Source: Dethiobacter sp. (GTDB taxonomy: Bacteria; Bacillota; Dethiobacteria; DTU022; UBA8154). From it: DNA of 62,269 nt. How positions within the stretch are numbered: the stretch's first letter is position 1; each line of letters starts with the position of its first letter. The stretch lies in assembly GCA_003605065.1 (NCBI GenBank), contig QZJM01000057.1, positions 1 to 62,269 on the forward strand, given 5' to 3'. A model generated the notes under the pieces. It worked only from the letters and a program-made list of their open reading frames with translations. It did no database searches and was not told where the DNA came from. Made by a program: the position numbers and the translations under genes. Below, piece by piece: positions 18,029-26,376 of the stretch.

Positions 18029-18637
18029 TTAATCCTCCAGGTGACTAAGATCATTGACAAACACCACTTCAACCCTGGCTTTACTCTTATTAAGAAGACT
18101 CACCGACGTATTTTCTATGGTCAGATCCCATATTTTTTCGGCCGCCAGCCCCATGTAATGATGGAGAACAGAGCGGATGGCCCCCCCGTGGCTCACAAGA
18201 ACAATCGAACCATTATTTTCAGACGAAATGGGGAGGAAAGTCAGAAATTGCTCCATCCGTGAATAAACCTGCATCAGGGACTCCCCGCCGGGAGGGGAAT
18301 ACTGGAAAGGATTATCAAACCACCGACGCATTTCATCCTCCGAGAAATTCATAATTTCCCCGTATGTAAGGCCTTCCCAATCTCCAAAATGGATCTCCCT
18401 GAGCATTGAAGTTGTTACCGGCTTCAGTCCATGTCTTTTTCCGATAATCTCCGCTGTCTTTACGGCCCGGGTCAGATCACTGCTGTACAGGGCGGTAAAG
18501 GGCTCGGAAATAAACCGGTGGGCAAGTTTTTCGGCCTGCCTGTATCCCTGGGGGGAAAGATCCACGTCTTTCCACCCCACATAGCGCTTTTCCTTATTGG
18601 AGCTTGTCAGACCGTGCCGGACCAGGTATATTTTCAT
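18029..18637 (-). CDS. cobC: Alpha-ribazole phosphatase (histidine phosphatase family)
   Basis: Phosphoglycerate-mutase-like phosphatase with the catalytic LVRHGLTSSN at about residues 5-14 and the second histidine in LVSHGGAIRSVLHH. 202 residues. The position between cobT and the tetrapyrrole genes supports dephosphorylation of alpha-ribazole-5'-phosphate or adenosylcobalamin-5'-phosphate. The family alone would not prove that substrate. It overlaps the 3' end of cobT by 44 bases, unusually long for this unit. Confidence 0.83.
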   Translation of the reverse strand: MKIYLVRHGLTSSNKEKRYVGWKDVDLSPQGYRQAEKLAHRFISEPFTALYSSDLTRAVKTAEIIGKRHGLKPVTTSMLREIHFGDWEGLTYGEIMNFSEDEMRRWFDNPFQYSPPGGESLMQVYSRMEQFLTFLPISSENNGSIVLVSHGGAIRSVLHHYMGLAAEKIWDLTIENTSVSLLNKSKARVEVVFVNDLSHLED

Positions 18638-19709
18638 TTACAGTATCCTCTTCCTTACCGCTGACTCCTGCTTCACTAAAGGTTGCCATCTCCGCCAGGA
18701 TGCGGGCTGAAGCTTCCACCAGCTGCATGGCCAGGACTGCCCCTGTCCCCTCGCCCAGCCTCATGTTAAGGTGCAGGTACGGCTTTAGTTCCATATATTC
18801 CAGTAGAAGAGCGTGCCCGGGTTCCTGGGAAAGGTGCGACGGAATCAGGTAATTTAATACCCGCGGGTTCATTTTTACGGCCACCAGGGCAGAAACGGAG
18901 GAGATAAATCCATCAATTATCACAGGGCATCTCCCGGCAGCGGCTCCTAAAATCAAACCGGTCAGGCCGGCAATCTCCAGCCCCCCAACCTTGCTCAGGA
19001 CATCCAGGGGATCTGTGGGATCAGGCCTGTGAAAAGCAAGGGCTTTCTCTACAATGGCGACTTTATGGGCCAGCTCCCTGTCCTCCAGCCCCGTTCCCCT
19101 CCCGACAACGGAAGCGGCGGGATAGCCTGTTAACGCGGCCATGACCGCGCTGCTGGCCGTCGTATTACCGATCCCCATTTCTCCTGTTGCCAGAACCCTG
19201 GCACCCATCTGTATCTCATCCCCGGCAATTGACAACCCCAGCAGAATGGCTTTTTCCGCTTCCTGACGGCTCATAGCCTTTACTCTGGCAAAATTTCCGG
19301 TCCCCGTTCGCACTTTTGCCCTCGTGATTTCCACCATCTCCAATTCCCCGGCAACACCTATATCCACGATTCTCACTTCTGCACCACAGAGCCGGGATAA
19401 AACGTTGATAGCTGCACCACCGTTGACAAAATTTGCCACCATTTGTGCTGTCACTTCCCGGGGATATGCACTGACTCCTTCCTCCGTCACTCCGTGATCA
19501 GCAGCCATAACCACCACTTTCTTCTTCGACCCCGGTAAAAAGCTCCCCCCTGTAATCCCCGCCAGCTGGATGGCCAGCTCCTCCAGCCGCCCCAGGCTGC
19601 CCTGGGGCTTGGTTAACATGTCCAGTCTCTCCCGTACCTTCTGAGAAGCAGCCATATCCAGGGGGCCTATTTTCCATAATACCTCGCTGAGCTCTTTTCC
19701 TATCTCCAT
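18594..19709 (-). CDS. cobT: Nicotinate-nucleotide-dimethylbenzimidazole phosphoribosyltransferase
   Basis: Activates the lower-ligand base by transferring phosphoribose from nicotinate mononucleotide. About 371 residues from the ATG at 19709 (GAAGGTGGTG upstream). A longer frame reaches 19748 but has no better site. Conserved segments are LTKPQGSLGRLEELA, VVMAADHGVTEEGVSAYP, the FVNGGAAINVL loop, GEMGIGNTTAS and the C-terminal catalytic glutamate in MRLGEGTGA. No bluB or bza lower-ligand genes are in the window, so the base it activates cannot be read here. Confidence 0.94.
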   Translation of the reverse strand: MEIGKELSEVLWKIGPLDMAASQKVRERLDMLTKPQGSLGRLEELAIQLAGITGGSFLPGSKKKVVVMAADHGVTEEGVSAYPREVTAQMVANFVNGGAAINVLSRLCGAEVRIVDIGVAGELEMVEITRAKVRTGTGNFARVKAMSRQEAEKAILLGLSIAGDEIQMGARVLATGEMGIGNTTASSAVMAALTGYPAASVVGRGTGLEDRELAHKVAIVEKALAFHRPDPTDPLDVLSKVGGLEIAGLTGLILGAAAGRCPVIIDGFISSVSALVAVKMNPRVLNYLIPSHLSQEPGHALLLEYMELKPYLHLNMRLGEGTGAVLAMQLVEASARILAEMATFSEAGVSGKEEDTVNENIPGPARSDKLQ

Positions 19710-19782
19710 AATTACACCACCTTCACCATATTCGCAACATTTATCCATCCTTTATACTCATGTTTACCAGATGAGCACCCCC

Positions 19783-20961
19783 TTACAGAAGCCCGTCAAA
19801 ATACTGCCTCAATCCATCCAACAGGCGGATGTTCTCATTCCGGCAGCGTACCGCTACCCGAAAGTAACGGTCATCCAGGAAGGGAAAGTTTGCCGCATTG
19901 CGGATTAAGATACCCCTTGAGGCCATAAAGCGGTAAAGGCCTGTACTGGAAAAACCGCTTTTTTCGCCCCTGAGAAGAAAGAAATTGGCTTCTCCCCAAA
20001 AAACCATCAACCCCTGGATGCCTTTGAACTCCCGCCAGAGATATTCTTTTTCCTCCCGGATCAATTCCAGGGTTCTGCGGAGGTAATTACTGTCCCCAAG
20101 GGAGTAAAGGCCCGCCCTCTGTGCAAGGGCGTTCACCCTCCAGGGATCCCCGTTTCTTGTAAGTTCTTCAAACTTTTTTCCAGAACCGTAAAGATACCCC
20201 AGGCGGAGACCTGGCAGTGCCCATAATTTGGTCAGGGAGGTTACTACCCAGAGATTGGCGGACTTATGCCTGGAGAAGCTTTCGGAAGAGGGCCTCCCGG
20301 TTAGAGAAAAAAAGCTCTCATCCACCAGAACATCTATTTCTTTTTTCCCGGACTCACGGATAATCTCTTCCAGGGAATCAGGAGGAATAAAAGAACCGGT
20401 GGGATTATTGGGATTACAAAATACCAGCGCTCCTGGTCCGGAAAGCTGTTTAACCATGGCATCAGGATCCAGAAGAGCCCCCGGATGAAGAGGATATCTT
20501 ATGATCCTGGCTCCCCCTATCCGGGCAGCCCTTTCGTACTCTGAAAAAGAAGGAGCAGGGATATAAGCATTCCTCGGCCTCAGCCAGAGAAAAAAGAGGT
20601 GTATAAGCTCACTGGCTCCGTTTCCCAAAAGCAGCCTCTCTTCCGGCAAATCCAGATGCCGGGCCAGCGAGCAGCGAAAGTCCCTGGCCTGGGGAGTTGG
20701 ATAACGGCAAAGATCCCATCCCAGGTGCTGTTTTAATTCCTCCTCCAGCCCCTGCGGAGGTCCAAGGGGGTTAATATTACTGCTAAAATCACAGAAATCC
20801 TCCGCCCGAATACCAAATTCCAGCGCCGCTGCCTGCAGGTCGCCGCCATGGCCTCCTGTCTCCGCACGTTTATTCCCGGATAAACCACTCCTGGCCACTT
20901 TTCCCCCACCGGAAGAGGACCATTTTTCACCCTTTAGATTTGTGAGATTAACCCCAACCAT
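19783..20961 (-). CDS. cobD: Threonine-phosphate decarboxylase
   Basis: Fold-type I PLP enzyme making (R)-1-amino-2-propanol phosphate, the aminopropanol linker of cobalamin. FSSNINPLGPP and LLGNGASELIHLFFL are CobD signatures, FCNPNNPTGSF follows, and the PLP lysine is in SLTKLWALPGLRLGY. The ATG at 20961 overlaps the end of cobS by 28 bases. A GTG at 20898 with GGTGGGGG close upstream is a credible alternative, and the first 20 residues are not conserved in the family, so the true start is uncertain. Confidence 0.9.
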   Translation of the reverse strand: MVGVNLTNLKGEKWSSSGGGKVARSGLSGNKRAETGGHGGDLQAAALEFGIRAEDFCDFSSNINPLGPPQGLEEELKQHLGWDLCRYPTPQARDFRCSLARHLDLPEERLLLGNGASELIHLFFLWLRPRNAYIPAPSFSEYERAARIGGARIIRYPLHPGALLDPDAMVKQLSGPGALVFCNPNNPTGSFIPPDSLEEIIRESGKKEIDVLVDESFFSLTGRPSSESFSRHKSANLWVVTSLTKLWALPGLRLGYLYGSGKKFEELTRNGDPWRVNALAQRAGLYSLGDSNYLRRTLELIREEKEYLWREFKGIQGLMVFWGEANFFLLRGEKSGFSSTGLYRFMASRGILIRNAANFPFLDDRYFRVAVRCRNENIRLLDGLRQYFDGLL

Positions 20962-21707
20962 AAAATCGCCCCCAGAACAAAAGTCGCCTCTGCCGTTTCA
21001 TTTACCGCACCAAGAATATCCCCCGTTATCCCCCCCAGAAAACGGGAAGCCAGAAAAGAAAGTAACAGTGCAGCTGCAAAAGCGAAGATAACCCCGGCCA
21101 GAACAGGAAATATAAACCCTGCCCCCCCATAAAAGACAGTTAGTGCCAAAAGTACGCCGCCCATTAAAGAGGATTTGAGGAACTGACGCCATCCCAACCC
21201 GCTTATAAATTGGTAACCGAGGCCCCCCTCCCTGGCCGGGGGATAAGACGCCCCGGAAAGGACCATACTCCATCTGCCGCAGACAGGCATGGCAAAAAAC
21301 AGCAGGGGTATAAACTCTGCGCCAGCAGAGTTTATCGCCGCATATTTGAAAAGGTAAATCAGAAAGACAGCACCGGCCCCCATGGGCCCGATTGCACTAT
21401 CATGCATAATCGCCAGGGCACGTTCTTTTTTCATTCCTCCAAGCAAACCATCGGCCGTATCGGCAAGCCCGTCAACATGGAGACCCCGGGTAAGTATAAA
21501 AGTACCCATAAAGAGAAGAACAATAACAGGCCCGGGAGGAATCAGAAGGAGGAAGTAAAAGGCTGTAACTGCAAAAACAATCCCGATCAATCCACCCACC
21601 AGGGGAAAAAACACGGCAGCATCCGACAGTTCCCTGGGATTTCTAAAAACCCCTACGTTAACGGGGATAATAGTTAAAAAGCTGAGTGCCACGCTTAATT
21701 TTCTCAC
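20934..21707 (-). CDS. cobS: Adenosylcobinamide-GDP ribazoletransferase (cobalamin synthase)
   Basis: Membrane enzyme joining adenosylcobinamide-GDP to alpha-ribazole. 257 residues starting at the GTG at 21707, whose GTGA overlaps the cbiB stop, placing SVALSFLTIIPV at the N-terminus as is usual. An upstream frame to 21797 lies wholly inside cbiB and is discarded. RGLHVDGLADTADGL (about residues 75-89) is the metal-binding signature, and five to six hydrophobic segments follow. Confidence 0.92.
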   Translation of the reverse strand: MRKLSVALSFLTIIPVNVGVFRNPRELSDAAVFFPLVGGLIGIVFAVTAFYFLLLIPPGPVIVLLFMGTFILTRGLHVDGLADTADGLLGGMKKERALAIMHDSAIGPMGAGAVFLIYLFKYAAINSAGAEFIPLLFFAMPVCGRWSMVLSGASYPPAREGGLGYQFISGLGWRQFLKSSLMGGVLLALTVFYGGAGFIFPVLAGVIFAFAAALLLSFLASRFLGGITGDILGAVNETAEATFVLGAILWLGLISQI

Positions 21708-22720
21708 CAAAAAACACCTGCTCCCGGGCAAAAATATGTAACTGTGAAACGTACCCCCAGTGCAAGAAGGATCATTCCGCAAAACGTAAGAAAACAAACC
21801 TGGTAAAAAAGGCTGATGGCTGGTTTTAAATCATCCTGCCGGGGGGCTCTTCCCTCCTCGTTCAACAGGGGTCTCTCTACTGCCATCCCGTCGTGAAAAT
21901 CCAAACCCCCGAGGCGAACTCCGAGAACCCCTGCAGCTGCGGCCTCAGGCCAGGCACTGTTGGGGCTTTCGTGCTTCCTCCCGTCCCGGCACAACAACGG
22001 CCAGATTTCTTTCCACCGGCGTCCTTGCAGGCTGCCCACGGCCAGGTAGGCCAGGGCGGAAAGCCGTGCCGGAATAAAACTGAGTAAATCATCGCAGCGG
22101 GCGGCGGCCCATCCCAGGTAAAGGTAGCGGGGGCTTTTATAACCCAGCATGGAATCCAGGGTATTTATGGATTTGTATAAAACCAAAAGGGCAGGACCCC
22201 CCAGGGCAGCGTAAAAAAGCGGCGCCACTACCCCATCTGCGGTATTTTCAAACAGGCTTTCCAGGGCGGCCCTGGATATTTCATCCTGAGAAAGCTTATC
22301 CGTGTCCCGGCTTACAATGAACCCCACATACTTCCTGGCCTGGTTCAGGTCGTTTTTTTCAAGAGACAATTTAATCTCCTCAACATGGGAAACCATATCC
22401 TTCACAGCAATCATGACGTAATAAATATATACAGCCAGGACAAACCCCAGGGCCGGGTGAAGCAGGGTCGTCAGTTTCAAAGCCAAAAGAGTTGTTATGA
22501 AGGCCCCGCCTGCGATCAGAAAAACAATGGCGACCCCGGCAAATCTCTCTCCTGCCGGCCTCTTGAAAAAAAGGCGGAGGAGACTTTCCAGGGAAGCGAT
22601 AGCCCTGCCGATTCCTCTCACCGGGTGTGGAAGCCAGCGGGGATCACCCAAAAGAATGTCAAACCCGTAACCAGCGGAAAGAGCCAAAACCGACAGCCAA
22701 ACTACTGTCTTCTCCAGCAA
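21704..22720 (-). CDS. cbiB: Adenosylcobinamide-phosphate synthase
   Basis: Membrane protein attaching aminopropanol phosphate to adenosylcobyric acid. 338 residues, starting with TTG at 22720. GDPRWLPHPVRGIG (about residues 26-39) is the family signature, and SRDTDKLSQDEISRAALESL and ENTADGVVAPLFYAALGG in the middle are strongly diagnostic. Hydrophobic segments are spread throughout. It ends in a GTGA overlap with cobS and starts 30 bases after cobU. Confidence 0.94.
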   Translation of the reverse strand: MLEKTVVWLSVLALSAGYGFDILLGDPRWLPHPVRGIGRAIASLESLLRLFFKRPAGERFAGVAIVFLIAGGAFITTLLALKLTTLLHPALGFVLAVYIYYVMIAVKDMVSHVEEIKLSLEKNDLNQARKYVGFIVSRDTDKLSQDEISRAALESLFENTADGVVAPLFYAALGGPALLVLYKSINTLDSMLGYKSPRYLYLGWAAARCDDLLSFIPARLSALAYLAVGSLQGRRWKEIWPLLCRDGRKHESPNSAWPEAAAAGVLGVRLGGLDFHDGMAVERPLLNEEGRAPRQDDLKPAISLFYQVCFLTFCGMILLALGVRFTVTYFCPGAGVFW

Positions 22721-22750
22721 AAACGATCCCCTGCCTCTTGTTTCTTTACT

Positions 22751-23323
22751 TTATTTAATCCTCATCTCAATACCGCTTACCAGCAGCCATACCTCATCAG
22801 CGCCAGCCGCAACGAGCTGGTTGGCCTTTCCGGCAAGGTCCCGGAAAAAACGCCCCAGGGATGAAGTGGGAACCACCCCCGAGCCAACTTCGTTAGTCAC
22901 TACCAGAACATCGGAGGGAATGGAACGCATCTGAGCGGAAAGCTTTGACGTGTAATCCAGGACTTCTTCCGCTTTTTTCTGCATAATAACGTTATTTTCT
23001 CCTATATCCCCCTCCTTCAGAATCAGGTTAGTCAAAAGAAGGGTCAGGCAATCGAGCAGAAAAAACGTGTTTTCTCCTCTTTCCCTTTCAAAAATGAGAT
23101 GTGGATAAAAAGGCTCTTCCACTGTTACAAAGCTTGAAGGGCGCCTTTCACGGTGGGCCCTGACCCGGGCTTGCATCTCATCATCTTCCACGGTGGCTGT
23201 AGCAATATAAACAACTCTTTTTCCGCTGCTGTCGGCATATCTTTCTGCAAAAGAACTTTTACCGCTCCTTGCTCCTCCAGTAACAAGGATCAGCTTTCCA
23301 CGGTCTTTTTTCCGCGTTTCCAT
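22751..23323 (-). CDS. cobU: Adenosylcobinamide kinase / guanylyltransferase
   Basis: Bifunctional CobU, which phosphorylates adenosylcobinamide and transfers GMP. 190 residues. The P-loop GGARSGKS is at residues 16-23, ATATVEDDEM is the family strand, and the histidine that carries GMP is probably His57 in VRAHRERRP. VVTNEVGSGVVP is the second conserved loop. It is the first gene downstream of the minus-strand cobalamin riboswitch, so the late steps of B12 assembly are at the front of the transcript. Confidence 0.94.
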   Translation of the reverse strand: METRKKDRGKLILVTGGARSGKSSFAERYADSSGKRVVYIATATVEDDEMQARVRAHRERRPSSFVTVEEPFYPHLIFERERGENTFFLLDCLTLLLTNLILKEGDIGENNVIMQKKAEEVLDYTSKLSAQMRSIPSDVLVVTNEVGSGVVPTSSLGRFFRDLAGKANQLVAAGADEVWLLVSGIEMRIK

Positions 23324-23403
23324 TTTGCCCCGCTCCCCTTTTTCATTCGAATATCCTTTAAATTAAAAACTCCAGCCTCACGAAGGATAAGCTGAAGCAA
23401 CTT

Positions 23404-23433
23404 ACAAAAAAACCACGGGGAAATACCTCGTGG
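23404..23433 (-). terminator. Riboswitch-linked intrinsic terminator upstream of cobU
   Basis: On the minus strand an 8-bp stem CCACGAGG/CCCCGTGG (one G-U type pair) with a five-base loop is followed by seven T residues. Just upstream the sequence GTGGCATGCCAC (23428-23439) is a perfect palindrome sharing bases with the stem, so the two structures exclude each other, as expected for a transcription-attenuating expression platform. Confidence 0.8.
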
Positions 23434-23469
23434 CATGCCACTGGACTTACCCTTTCACCCGAAGGGGAT

Positions 23470-23637
23470 TCCTGAACAACCGGGCAGGTCTCCTGGCTCG
23501 TGAGTCATTGCTTCCTCCACCTTCCCGGCCATGATAGCCAGTGGCTTTTTAGGAGGCAAACTCTTCACTTACAGTGGCGGGACCGCGCCGGACTTTCACC
23601 GGCTTCCCTCTTTAAGAAAAACACCTGGTTGCGCCCT
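23470..23637 (-). promoter_or_regulatory. Cobalamin riboswitch controlling the cobU-cbiJ unit
   Basis: Reading the minus strand, the order GGTG, then GGGAA, then GCCGGTGAAAGTCCGGC, then CCCGCCACTGTAAG, then GAGCCAGGAGACCTGCC reproduces the conserved core of the B12-sensing RNA (B12 box near 23478-23500). A terminator follows at 23404-23433, so B12 should cause premature termination before cobU. No other strong terminator is seen until beyond cbiJ, so this single element probably governs all 22 genes. Confidence 0.93.
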
Positions 23638-23667
23638 TAATATATTCAGTTTCTAAGATTACAAATT

Positions 23668-23696
23668 ATAATATCACAAGAAAAATAGTTTGTCTA
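23668..23696 (-). promoter_or_regulatory. Probable promoter of the minus-strand B12 unit
   Basis: TAGACA (23696-23691) and TATTAT (23673-23668) are 17 bases apart on the minus strand, about 30 bases before the riboswitch core. Confidence 0.55.
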
Positions 23697-23759
23697 TTTA
23701 ATTTTTATATTTTCTATTAATTTTGTTTCCGGCAGTATTCTAAAAATTTCTAAAAGAGG

Positions 23760-23788
23760 TTGCTTCTTTCATTTTCCAGTGTTAAAAT
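23760..23788 (+). promoter_or_regulatory. Probable promoter of the cbiX-cbiMNQO-hemA unit
   Basis: TTGCTT (23760-23765) and TAAAAT (23783-23788) are spaced by 17 bases, and the riboswitch begins about 25 bases downstream. Together with the minus-strand promoter this makes a compact divergent control region. Confidence 0.55.
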
Positions 23789-23813
23789 AAGATCAATTGA
23801 ATACTTTTTTAAA

Positions 23814-23976
23814 AGGGTGCCCATGGTGGGATAATTGGGAAAGGGGTGAAAATCCCCTGCAGCCCCCGCTACTGTGAGCGAAAGATAATCCTGCGATAAC
23901 CACTGGATGTTTTTTCCGGGAAGGGGCAGGATCGTAAAATGAAGCGCAAGCCAGGAAACCAGCCCTTTTAGCTGCA
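23814..23976 (+). promoter_or_regulatory. Cobalamin riboswitch controlling cbiX-cbiMNQO-hemA
   Basis: The plus strand carries GGTG, TTGGGAA, GGGGTGAAAATCCCC, CCCCCGCTACTGTGAGCG, then CCACTGG and the B12 box AAGCCAGGAAACCAGCC (about 23948-23968). This is a second full cobalamin riboswitch, facing away from the first. A terminator hairpin lies at 24069-24100 before cbiX. Confidence 0.93.
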
Positions 23977-24068
23977 TGTTTTTCCTTCGGAGGGAAGGTT
24001 GATGTGGGCTTATGAAAATTTGTCCCTACCCTTCAGGTAGGGCAAGCTTTTTTAGGGCCAAATGTTAA

Positions 24069-24100
24069 AAGGCTTCCCCCGGGGAAGCCTTTAGCTTTTC
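24069..24100 (+). terminator. Intrinsic terminator downstream of plus-strand riboswitch
   Basis: A stem AAGGCTTCC.../...GGAAGCCTT with a C/G-rich loop is followed by TTTAGCTTTT. A smaller hairpin CTACCC/GGGTAG at 24026-24042 precedes it and may be an alternative pairing partner. The cbiX Shine-Dalgarno (24107-24111) lies just past the terminator. Confidence 0.7.
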
Positions 24101-24120
24101 AGTTAAGGAGGTATGCGCCT

Positions 24121-24552
24121 TTGAAGAGTAAAGAAATGCCTGCAAAGAGAGCAGTTATCGTGTTATCCCACGGCAGCCGGATTGCTGAAGCCAACGATGA
24201 TGTTTTAAAACTGTCTGCACTAATGCAGGAAAATACCCACCAGGGGGATGAAATCAAAGTTAGCACCGCTTTTTTACAGTTCGGAAAGCCTTCACTGGAA
24301 GAGTCTATTAAGAACCTGGTGGAAAGAGGATACGAGGAGGTGCTGTTAGCACCCCTGTTTTTAACGCCGGGCGTACACATTACCCAGGATATACCAGAAA
24401 TCATTTCCGGGGCACAGGATCTTTTTCACGGGGTCCAGTTTAAGCTGTGCCGTCACCTGGGATGTGATCACAGGCTGATCCCCATTTTATGGGACAGGAT
24501 TAATGAACACATGAATAATAACGGGGGTGAAAAAGATGATTCCGAAGTGTAA
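24121..24552 (+). CDS. cbiX: Short-form sirohydrochlorin cobaltochelatase
   Basis: CbiX-S/SirB-type chelatase, 143 residues, half the size of two-domain CbiX and therefore probably a homodimer. It inserts cobalt into sirohydrochlorin. Metal-site histidines are in VLSHGSR (His17) and in LAPLFLTPGVHITQD (His86). The TTG start at 24121 has GGAGG nine bases upstream, and the later ATG at 24136 is too far from it. Its placement with cobalt uptake genes under a B12 riboswitch supports cobalt rather than iron or nickel as the metal. The end overlaps the cbiM leader by a few codons. Confidence 0.88.
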   Translation: MKSKEMPAKRAVIVLSHGSRIAEANDDVLKLSALMQENTHQGDEIKVSTAFLQFGKPSLEESIKNLVERGYEEVLLAPLFLTPGVHITQDIPEIISGAQDLFHGVQFKLCRHLGCDHRLIPILWDRINEHMNNNGGEKDDSEV

Positions 24553-25300
24553 TGTAAGAAAAACGTTTTTCCTGGCCGGTTTTATTGTAATCTTTTGGCT
24601 TCTTCCAAAAAGCGCTTCGGCTATGCACATTATGGAGGGCTTTCTGCCCTGGAACTGGGCTCTTATGTGGACCCTTGTAACGCTGCCTTTCCTGATCTGG
24701 GGGTTTAAATCCATTTCAAAGATTTTTAACGAAAAACCAGAATACAAAATGCTGCTGGCCATGGCGGGCGCTTTTGTGTTTGTCATTTCTGCCCTTAAAA
24801 TGCCATCAGTAACCGGCAGCTGCTCCCATCCTACAGGTGTGGCACTGGGAGCCGTACTTTTCGGTCCGGTGGCCATGACAGTAATCAGCAGTATTGTCCT
24901 TCTGTTCCAGGCTCTGCTCCTGGCCCACGGGGGAATTACTACCCTTGGAGCTAATATTTTTTCCATGGGAGTTGCCGGCCCTCTTCTGGCCTTTGCCGTG
25001 TATAAGTTGGGCCAAAAAGGAGGTTTTCCCCGGTGGTTATCGGTTTTCCTGGCCGCATTTTTGGCCAACATGGGAACTTACCTCGTTACCTCCCTGCAGT
25101 TGGCCCTGGCCTTCCCCATGGAAACCGGGGGCGTAGCCGCCTCTTTTGTGAAGTTTTCCAGCATTTTTGCGATAACCCAGATCCCCCTGGCTGCCAGCGA
25201 AGGAATCCTGACCATTATCGTCTTTAATCTCCTTTTTAATTATAACCGCCAGGAGCTCCAGGGGCTTCTGCATTTCTCTGAGGAGGTGCATTCCCAGTGA
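24536..25300 (+). CDS. cbiM: Cobalt ECF importer, substrate-capture component
   Basis: S-component of the CbiMNQO cobalt transporter, about 254 residues. The ATG at 24536 has GGGGGTG six bases upstream. A GTG at 24527 is the alternative. An N-terminal hydrophobic signal ends at ...SASA, so cleavage would expose MHIMEGFLP, whose second-position histidine coordinates the metal in this family. SVTGSCSHPTGVALGAV and LLLAHGGITTLGANIFSMGV are the other conserved metal-site segments. Six to seven membrane segments are visible. Confidence 0.95.
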   Translation: MIPKCNVRKTFFLAGFIVIFWLLPKSASAMHIMEGFLPWNWALMWTLVTLPFLIWGFKSISKIFNEKPEYKMLLAMAGAFVFVISALKMPSVTGSCSHPTGVALGAVLFGPVAMTVISSIVLLFQALLLAHGGITTLGANIFSMGVAGPLLAFAVYKLGQKGGFPRWLSVFLAAFLANMGTYLVTSLQLALAFPMETGGVAASFVKFSSIFAITQIPLAASEGILTIIVFNLLFNYNRQELQGLLHFSEEVHSQ

Positions 25301-25578
25301 AAAAATGGCATTATATCCTCTTAATCTGTATCCTGGCAGCTCTGATAACAGCGCCCGTGCTGCTCATGCCGGACAGGGATTATGAAGGGGCTGATAACAT
25401 TGCGGAAGAGGTTATTATGGCTATAAATCCACTCTACGATCCGTGGATTGAACCTGTATGGGAACCGCCCAGTAAGGAAATTGAAAGCTTTCTTTTCGCC
25501 TTCCAGGCGGCTGCAGGGAGCGCTTTTATCGGTTTCTACCTCGGAAAGATAACTACACGTAGAAAAAACAGGGGTTGA
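25297..25578 (+). CDS. cbiN: Cobalt ECF importer, CbiN subunit
   Basis: Small membrane subunit of 93 residues with hydrophobic helices at about residues 5-22 and 65-82 and the extracytoplasmic GADNIAEEVI...YDPWIEPVWEPPS segment typical of CbiN. CbiN loads or gates CbiM. Four-base overlap with cbiM (GTGA). Confidence 0.93.
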   Translation: MKKWHYILLICILAALITAPVLLMPDRDYEGADNIAEEVIMAINPLYDPWIEPVWEPPSKEIESFLFAFQAAAGSAFIGFYLGKITTRRKNRG

Positions 25579-25587
25579 TGAAAGAAA

Positions 25588-26358
25588 GTGTTCCTGTTGG
25601 ACTGGTACGCCAATAACAGCGGGTTTCGAAACGTACATCCTGGAGAAAAGGTTCTTTTTACCCTTGTCTGCCTGTTTCTTACCATTTTTTTCTCCCGGAC
25701 CGGGGTTTCAGTCAGCGTCCTTATTCTAACAAGCGTTCTTTTACTGCTTGCGGCCAGGATTCCGCCCCGTTATTATGCACGCTTGCTCCTGCTGCCCTTT
25801 TCCTTCCTGCTTGTAGGGAGCCTGGCCGTTGCGCTGGAAAACTCACCTTCCGGTTCCCATGCGCTCCTGTCAATAAACCTGGGATGGGTATACCTGGGCA
25901 TTAGCCGGAACAGCCTTAACCTGGCCTTTTCCCTAATGTTAAGATCCCTGGCCTCTGTTTCCAGCTTGTATTTTCTTGCCCTGACCACCCCTTTTTCAGA
26001 GCTGGGTTGGCTTTTGAGGAAAATAAAAGTCCCTCCCCTTGTAATAGAACTGGCAGCGCTGACCTACCGGTTTATTTTCCTCCTGGCGGAGACATCCGGT
26101 CAGATTTACACCGCCCAGGCATCACGACTGGGTTACTCCAGCTGGAAAAATGCCTTTAAGTCGCTGGGAACCCTGTTAGCAAGCCTGTATATAAAATCCT
26201 TTCACCGTTCACAGATGTTTCACCTTGCCATGCTCTCCCGATGCTACGACGGGGAATTCAGGGCCCTGGAAATGCGATACAAAGTTTCACCGGCAAACTG
26301 GCTCCTGATCACGGGCATGACATTTTTCCTTATTTCCATAGGTCGTATCTTTCCTTAA
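25588..26358 (+). CDS. cbiQ: Cobalt ECF importer, transmembrane coupling component
   Basis: T-component of the transporter, 256 residues, starting at GTG 25588. Membrane helices dominate the first 190 residues, and two arginine-containing coupling helices are visible: ASRLGYSSWKNAFKSLG and the later MLSRCYDGEFRA motif. These contact the ATPase grooves. Nine bases downstream of cbiN. Confidence 0.92.
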   Translation: MFLLDWYANNSGFRNVHPGEKVLFTLVCLFLTIFFSRTGVSVSVLILTSVLLLLAARIPPRYYARLLLLPFSFLLVGSLAVALENSPSGSHALLSINLGWVYLGISRNSLNLAFSLMLRSLASVSSLYFLALTTPFSELGWLLRKIKVPPLVIELAALTYRFIFLLAETSGQIYTAQASRLGYSSWKNAFKSLGTLLASLYIKSFHRSQMFHLAMLSRCYDGEFRALEMRYKVSPANWLLITGMTFFLISIGRIFP

Positions 26359-26376
26359 AATAATGGGGGGTTCTAT

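Noticed and set aside
23750-23977. 75-residue minus-strand frame upstream of cbiX
   Set aside because: It lies entirely across the plus-strand cobalamin riboswitch, whose conserved bases explain the sequence.
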